Assembly: GCF_000346465.2 (NCBI RefSeq)
Contig: NC_034014.1
Location: 17,353,191 to 17,417,190 of the forward strand
Direction of reading: 5' to 3'
Length of the DNA stretch: 64,000 nucleotides
DNA from: Prunus persica
Lineage: Eukaryota > Streptophyta > Magnoliopsida > Rosales > Rosaceae
In this document: positions 57,392 through 64,000 of the stretch, one piece after another
Numbering within the stretch: the stretch's first letter is position 1
Layout: the number at the start of each line of letters is the position of its first letter
Notes under the pieces: model-generated
The model's input: the letters and a program-made list of their open reading frames with translations, nothing else
What the model was told of the DNA's origin: nothing
Database searches by the model: none
Made by a program: the position numbers and the translations under genes

Positions 57392-58171
57392 TGAATGTCT
57401 ATTTTCTCTTTTTAAAAAGTAATGCTAGCACCTGCACGTGGCTGAATTATTCCATTTTGGTTCATACCGGTTAAAAATTTGTACATTCTTTTAACTTTAA
57501 ATTGATTTATTTAAGTAAAATTTGAGAGCATGAGTGCTTTAGTATAAATCGTTGTTAAAACGAATATCTATATATATAAAGTGAAAGACAAAAAATGATG
57601 AAATATTTAAAATATTATAGAAGGATATTTTTGTATGGTCTATTCTGCATTGTATTTCACTAATTTAATCCGTCTATGTTTTAGATAATCATTTAAAGAT
57701 TATTTTTACAAAAAATCACTTGAATGTGTTCATTGATTTTGTAAGACACAACTGAATATCGAAATGGTTTCCGATTGATCTATAAATAGAGATTTAAAAA
57801 ATAGACAATTTGGATCGTTGACAATATGGAAGGCTAGATTTTGTATGCTGCAGATTATTAAGTATTAGTTATTTCACTGATATTGTGATGGATTGATACA
57901 TTTAGTTATAACTTAATAAATAGTAGTAATATAAAAATTGATATTTGATATCATTGTAGACAGATCATATCTCTATGCTATTTCTAATTTCATTTTTGTT
58001 TTGTAGTTTAAAGCTGTATTAATTTCTACTTTGTTTTATAGCTAATGTTTGTGGTTTCATTGTCAATTTTTGGTCTGTATGGGAGAGAAGAAGATGAGAA
58101 GAAGAAGAAGAAAAGAGAAATGCAGACGGAAGAAGAAGAAAAGAGAGAGAGAGATGGAGAGAAGAAGAAAG

Positions 58172-58221
<50 letters not shown>

Positions 58222-58633
58222 GTGATTGGAAAAGTTTTGGAGGAAATATTCCAAAGTTTTATTTAATAAGATTTTTTTTTTTAGGTTTATGTTGGTTTTA
58301 AATTTGAGGGCATTTGTATCTATTTAGGTGAGTTTTCTGCAATATTTGAAATTTTTTACAAAAACTGATATTTTTGAAATTAAGGGCTAAATTTCAGCTA
58401 TTTTTGATAAATTCTCAATTCGGAGTGTATTTTTAAACGATTGTTTGGACGTCGTTTTACCAAGTCCTGGCCTTTATCAAACTATGGTGAACAAATAAAC
58501 AGCGCAAAAAGAGAGATTATATAAATAAATGAAAGAATTTCTTGAATAATCCAAACATAAATAATATAATATATTGTAGAGTCAAACAGACAGACAGAGA
58601 GTCAGTGAGCAGCGAGCAGCGGGCAGGCACGTC
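57392..58633. promoter_or_regulatory. Spacer and upstream region of the VDR gene
   Basis: AT-rich, without a gene. A purine-rich run (about 58,083-58,188, GAAGAAGAAG-type) is followed by (TA)n at 58189-58218; the open frames through it are low-complexity artefacts. The last 200 bases before the ATG should hold the VDR promoter and leader, which includes (CAGA)n and CAGCGAGCAGCGGGCAG. Confidence 0.45.
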
Positions 58634-60699
58634 ATGGCTCTGGAAGCTCCACCACCACCACCTATCCAATCCAAAACCAAATTTCAATTGAACCGCCGGT
58701 TCGCAGCCTCGGCGGCCGGTTTTCTCCGGCCGGACAGCCAACAGAGAGCAGCTCGTTTTCCATCTTCCCCATTTTCCGTTCAGAAAACTAGCTACCGTAC
58801 GCCGAGCCCCATATTGTCTGCTGCTGTTAAGGAACAGAAGGCGGGTGCGGTGACGGAGTCAGAGTCAAAGCCGGTGAGAATAGTAGCCCTCGTCGGCCAA
58901 GGTACCCTCAGCCCTCTTAAAGCGACACCTTGGGAAGAGGTCATGCTCCACACTGTAAGTAAAACCCAAATTTTTAGTGGCTTCACTTTGTTGTTGTTTT
59001 TCTCCTTGTTTTCATTTTTGTTTTTGGTATAATTTTTGAACAAATTGCTTGAATCACAACTTAATCTCAGTTTTTCTCTCTATTTAAGCAAACATGACAT
59101 AATTGTAGAGTTACAAGATTTGCAGGCATAGAAGTTTGAAAATATTTGGGAGGAGATATTATTATAAAAATGGTGCTAGTAAAATGCTTTTGGATATTTT
59201 GTGTAATTATGGTTTGCCATTGAGTCTAACTGGATGAACTCCAATTTTCTTATTAGTCAGTTTATCTTGTGCTTTTTCAAGTTTAGAATTGCAATATTTT
59301 CTTGTGCTACCTCTCTGGCTATCTGAAAGCACGGTTCTTTTGTACTTTCCTTGATACACTCTTCTATAAACAGGCAAAAAGACTGAAATGGGTGGACGAA
59401 GGATATGAAATGCTTGTTTTTACCGATGATATCTGCCAATCTGGTAATGAAAATGCTGTAAATTTCATGAGGGAATTACGACGGGCTGATATTCTGGTGA
59501 TTGTTTCTGTTACGAATCAAGATTCAGTTAATTGGATTCAAACTAAAAGTGAGAATGTTGGAAACATAATCTGCTTTGACTCATCTCCCAATTTGTCAAA
59601 CAAATTAGGAGGATCTTATATTCACAAGGAAACCAAGGGAAATATATTTGGCAAAATCTTTGATACTTCTCAATCAAAGGACAGTGAATCAGTGGAAGTG
59701 GTCCAGACTGTGTCACAGGCGTGGGACAGGCATAATACGGATGATATAAGGTTTTGTTTATTAGTCATAATCAATGCTTATATAAGGCCTGTCCCGATCC
59801 TGAAGAATCTAAGATCAAAAGGTCTTTCTACCCTGAGCTGCATGGCGAAGAACTGCGGGCCTCAGATACTAAACTGCCTCTTGGATCCCAATTGTCGAAA
59901 AGCTCTTCAATGCTTGAATCAATGCAGTCCAGTAGATCAAGTGTGTAACTATCGGTGCATTGCTTCATATGAGAGTCCAAATCTTGAAGCCTTTTCTCTG
60001 TGTGTGTTGCAGAAGAACAATTGTCTTGGGTTGGATGCAAAGATCCCTGACAAACCATATGTGCCACCCATGTTTAAGTTTCAAGGGAAGGACCTGTGCC
60101 ATGAAACTGCTGAAGATCTTTTTGTTGGTTGGTTGGGGAGTTTGAATTGGAGTTGGCGTGTTGTGGCAGGGCAGAACCCAGCTTATGATCAATTTCCTTG
60201 CCAGTACCAGCTCTTTTACAGGGGGAAGGCGAGAGGATCATTTTGGTATGAGCCAGTTTTTCAGGTGAGAACATTGGAGGGGAAGATGGTCTGGAGGAGG
60301 CGAAAGTATCGAGTCAAGAGAAGTAAAATCCCAGGGACATTCAACTTCAGTGTCTTGGACAATGGGGTTATTTCAAATGAGTTTTGGACAGTTGTGGACG
60401 TCCCTGATGATCTTAGTTGGGGTTTGTTTTATTATAGTGGTGCTGCTCGAGCTGCAGGACAATGCTATACCGGTGCTGTGCTTGTCAGTCCAGATGGGGC
60501 ATACCCGAACAACATGCATAAGGGGAGGTTAGCTGCTGCTCTAGAGAAGTGCGGAATTAAAGAGTGGGAGCTCTATACAGTTAATAATTCTTCATGTTTA
60601 AATCCTCCATTGGGAATTCCCGAGGGTTCAAGTTTGCATTCAGTGATACAAGTTAAAAATCAGACAGGGATATCCATGGTGGGTTTGGCGGATGCTTGA
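58634..60699 (+). CDS. VDR: Violaxanthin de-epoxidase-related protein, chloroplastic (VDR), 548 aa
   Basis: Exons 58634-58954 and 59374-60699 join in phase 0 to 548 residues, close to the length I recall for Arabidopsis VDR (At2g21860). The first 70 residues are rich in Ser, Arg and Pro without acidic residues (FQLNRRFAASAAGFLRP) and look like a plastid transit peptide. Next come a VDR-specific region (VRIVALVGQGTLSPLKATPW; DRHNTDDIRFCLLVIINAYI), a Cys-rich VDE-type domain (about 258-315; CMAKNCGPQILNCLLDPNC, NQCSPVDQVCNYRC) and the lipocalin-like domain (about 343-530; FPCQYQLFYRGKARGSFWYE, WGLFYYSGAARAAGQCYTGA). VDE itself converts violaxanthin to zeaxanthin in the thylakoid lumen; the reaction of VDR is not settled. 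It is intact, and convergent with the TPR gene to the right. Confidence 0.94.
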
Positions 60700-61696
60700 A
60701 CCTCAAAATACCCTATTGACCGACTTCAAAATACCCTTGTGCATGGAAGAGTCGGAGACTCGCAAATGAAGCCCAAGGTTATCATTATCTTAACTTCGGC
60801 TGAATTAAGCTCAATTTTATGTATTAACACATTGTAAAGCTGTCTTTGTTATTATAATGTAGAAGACAATGTAAATTGAGTATTATTTGCATGTATTTGT
60901 AAATTGATATATATATATATATATATATTTACAACAACAAAAAAAGAAAAAAAAAAAAGCGATATTCGTTCTAAATATATTAAACCAACAGCATTTATTT
61001 CAATTTTAAACAACAAAAAAGAAGAACTTTTTTTTTTAATACAAGCTATTTCATTTTTTAGCAGCAGGTTGACCAAAAATAAGAATGACTCGTTGGAGCC
61101 AAAGTCCCAGAGTTGGTTAATTTATACGTTTTTTTTTTTTTTTTTTTTTTTTTTTTTGATTTTGAGAATGTTGGACCTTCATCTTAATAACCCAACTTCA
61201 CAAGGCCCCAATGCCAAAATGCTGCAATTTTTTCTTCTTTTTTCTTTTTAACTGGAAATTCTGTAGACCTATCAGTGATGAAGGACTTGCAAGCTCCGAT
61301 AAATTAAACGGGAAAGAAACTCCGCTGGGTCTTATCACACAGTTTGCGCTGGTTGGAATTAACCTGATGATTTAGAAAACCTCAGCTGCAAGTGCAGACA
61401 TAAGAATTTGGCCTTGTATAAAATGATGACAAACAATGACAGAGGAGCAATGACAAAGAAGATAACTCCGGTAAAACTGAAAGTCGATGGAGTCTCTCAG
61501 ACATCAACAATTCAAGTCTGGAACCAATCCCAGCTGAAATGCCAATCTAAAATCCGATTAAATGCAGCCAAGTATAGACCTGGTTTAGAAACTCATATAG
61601 TTTGTATTTTATCCACATGAACTGCACCTGCCAACTACTTTACATTGCCTTTAAAGTTGTATATGGCAGTCCATATCTGAGAGAACAAGTGCTTTG
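60700..61696. other. Intergenic region between the convergent VDR and TPR genes
   Basis: Contains the 3' flanks of both genes, a (TA)n tract (60907-60928) and a poly-T run (about 61131-61157). No gene recognised. Confidence 0.6.
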
Positions 61697-63853
61697 TTAC
61701 TTCCGGTTTGAGAACTCAGCATCAAACTCGTTCTGAAACTGTTTACCAGATTTGGTTTTGGCTGCCAACACAACATCATCAAGAAATCCCCTTTGTGGAA
61801 ATTCTTCAGGTGCAAGAGCTCGATATGTTTCAAACTGTTCTGCAGCTTCCTTCTTTTGATCCAGAAGACTGTAGATAATTCCCTGCCACATATTGATACT
61901 ATTTAGTAAATCGTTGTCAATCCAGTACCCTTTATTTTCCTTTCTGTCCAACCACTATTAGTTCTATGCAATTGGTGAGCAACAAACTTCATGAGAGAAC
62001 ACTTGTTTTTTTTTTTTTTTTTTTTTTCTGTCTTTTTGGGTTTAGGAACTTGAGCAAAAAACAATTCTACAATTCCAGTGATTGCACACTGCACTTTTGA
62101 AGCTTATTGTAAGTTGTAACACACCTATTCGGTTCATGCAAAAAGGTAATTAAATATCTGACTACTTGAGGATTCAAGTTGCAATACATGGTATTCTTGG
62201 AAAAAAAAACCACCTTAGCAGAAAGCTAAAAGAATTCATCTTTGACAATCCAACAGAATAATTCCTCAAATTTGTAAATAAAATATTCATATAAAAAAAA
62301 GTATAACTTGTCTCTGGTTGGAACTTCTATGTTCTGGTGGACTCTTCTCTTAAGGAAAGACTTTAATTGAGATATGGGAGGAGTAACAAAATGTTAAGCT
62401 GATGTTTTCATTCTTGATTCTGAAATGAGAACATGTTACCTAAACTTGTAACAAACTTTGGTAACATTTGGCGCGAGTGGAGTGCCTCACTAGAAAGCAC
62501 TCATTGATCTTGCAACCTAATGTATTGTCTTAACTATTGTAGTGCAGACACAAATATAAGGTGCTCCATTTCACCTAGGTGGCAGACTGTTTTAGCTAAA
62601 GTAAAAAACATCAAAATTATAAGTGGATGAAGCACAAAAGCTATCAGTCACAAAGAGAAAGAAGATTTCATATTACAAATAATTTGTTTTTTTTATTTAC
62701 ACTATTACTAAAAGTTCAAGTCATAGGTTGTGGGGTCAATTACTGTTTGATAGTAATATTTTTCCTCACATGTCCGACTCTCTCTACCACTATATAGAGC
62801 CCAACACGTAAAATTCAACATAAATTGGGAGGTTGCAGTTGCAGGGATATGAACTTAGGGTCTTTTGATACCATGGCAAATTCTTTTGATTTCCCATTGT
62901 CATTATAAGCTAAAGTTAAGATTTTACTTTATTTATTTGGGACCGAAAGTTGTTAGGATGTCAGTCAAATATTCTTTTAAGCAAAGCCAAAGAAAAACCA
63001 GCAGCAGCAAGTAAAATAACATGAGCAAACTAACCTGGCATAGATAAGGTCGAAAATCTCGAGGATCCGCTTTGACCAAATCTTGAAATTTATTCAAGCC
63101 TTCTTCCAATTCTCCCTAGAAGGCATAAATATATAAATATGCTGTCACACATGAAAAGACCATAGTTGTTCTAATTCTCATTGACCTTAGGTGGCAACAG
63201 ATTAAGATTCATTTTCTATATACAAGGAATTCAATTTGAACAAAAAGTTTCTGCTCTTGAATACAGTTTAAGAACTTTAAAGAGTGATATTTTTATAGAT
63301 ACCAGTTCGTGATTTTAGAAAATGAGAGGTTGGACTGATTGTTACCTTCACAACATGCATCTGTGCAATCAGAATTCTTATATTCCTCTCCTCAATGACT
63401 CTTTTTTCCCGCTGTGCAATTTCTAAAGCCTTATTAAGCATCACAAAAACAGCTGGACCTTCATGATTTTTGTGCATAACCAATGCCAGACCCTGAGAAA
63501 AGAAGAGATCTGTAAGGTTTAAGTTTCTCAAGCAAAGATGCATAAGGTGTCAATAGACATATAACAACGCATTATTTACTGCCTACAAGTGACTGTGATT
63601 GATTATATCACCCATGTAATGCAGTCGAAGTTGGATCCATCCAGCTAGATACCATATTAGATATAAAGAAGCACATGAATTGTCAACCGAACCTAACATT
63701 TTGAGCATTTGTTGATTTCCTTGCACACAATTGATTACCGACCTACATATATCTGTTCTAAATCTGCCATTAGAAAATCAAGGGACTTGAGAACTCTATG
63801 AAAACCCCACCTAAAGAATCAATGCATATAAGATGTATGCCATACTCTCTCTC

Positions 63854-63889
<36 letters not shown>

Positions 63890-63999
63890 TGGCATACTCA
63901 ATTCTCACCAAGTACAATGCTTTACTTTGAACCAAAACTGTGAATCTGTGATGAAACAGAACGAGAATATAAACTTAACAAGAAACAGGCAGAGAAGAA
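61697..63999 (-). CDS. Plastid-type TPR-like superfamily protein, C-terminal exons; 5' part beyond window
   Basis: Three exons read on the minus strand with correct borders: 63492-63346 (49 codons; GLALVMHKNHEGPAVFVMLN, EERNIRILIAQMHVVK), 63115-63035 (27 codons; GELEEGLNKFQDLVKADPRD, FRPYLCQ) and 61882-61697 (GIIYSLLDQKKEAAEQFETY, PEEFPQRGFLDDVVLAAKTK, stop TAA). The pattern of helix pairs is TPR-like: GELEEGLNKFQDLVKADPRD is one half repeat, and YLCQGIIYSLLDQKKEAAEQF the next. This C-terminus resembles the plant chloroplast TPR proteins of the At2g37400/SLOW GREEN 1 type, by memory only. The intron 63034-61883 is long and contains a poly-T run (about 62,007-62,028). Upstream exons are expected beyond base 64,000, so the start is not seen; 63493-63999 is intron here with an (AT)n tract at 63856-63886. 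Confidence 0.75.
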
Positions 64000-64000
64000 A

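Noticed and set aside
58045..58266. Open frames through the GAA-rich and TA-rich stretch (73 codons plus, 63 codons minus)
   Set aside because: Low-complexity composition only; no start context, no conserved domain.

Overview
The window is nuclear DNA of a dicot plant. GT-AG introns, AT-rich spacers, four single-copy-type host genes, a tRNA and many class II transposons all fit that. The transposon families and the host gene set look like Rosaceae, perhaps Prunus; this is inference from memory of similar sequences and was not tested.

Bases 1 to about 14,220 look like most of one very large Mutator-like element (MULE), cut off by the left window edge. It carries a MURA-type transposase (10645-13113, minus) that reads open from end to end. 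It also carries a DUF1985 plus Ulp1-type SUMO protease gene (533-4204, plus), a two-exon GRF zinc-finger/membrane gene (5549-6092, minus), and two divergently oriented small genes (7095-7562 minus; 8786-9385 plus) whose products share a C-terminal domain I do not recognise.

Bases 14,220-19,735 are remains of an LTR retrotransposon of non-autonomous type, with tandem repeats, an antisense coiled-coil ORF (16059-16610) and a 181-bp 3' LTR. Bases 19,890-24,616 are a complete but decayed PIF/Harbinger element (15-bp TIRs, TTA target duplications) with both usual genes broken. One gene is interrupted by a 587-bp hAT-type MITE. Bases 24,620-27,782 hold a probable MITE, a degenerate ZMYM1/hAT-like transposase and an LTR-like fragment.

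Bases 27,783-44,876 form a 17-kb structure made of two CACTA (En/Spm) copies in opposite orientation. Its inverted-repeat arms are about 7 kb with a 3.1-kb loop. The right copy (34,867-44,876) has both CACTA ends and a seven-exon gene of 718 codons that splices without a stop, encoding a Transposase_24-like region fused to an Ulp1 (C48) protease. The left copy is 3'-truncated and has a lost start and four stops. Both arms carry a captured fragment of the proteasome lid gene RPN6 (PSMD11), and all non-coding parts, introns included, are filled with ACGACGGT/ACGTCGGT-type motifs. The main CACTA transposase is reduced to its DUF4218/DUF4216 tail.

From 45 kb rightward the density of host genes rises: a hAT-type MITE containing an LTR-like insert, an inverted-repeat-bounded element, two tandem GPI-anchored GH17 beta-1,3-glucanase genes of equal length (478 aa), a MULE MITE with a 9-bp target duplication, a tRNA-Gly(GCC), a violaxanthin de-epoxidase-related gene (VDR, 548 aa, two exons) and, convergent with it, the 3' exons of a plastid-type TPR protein that continues beyond the window.
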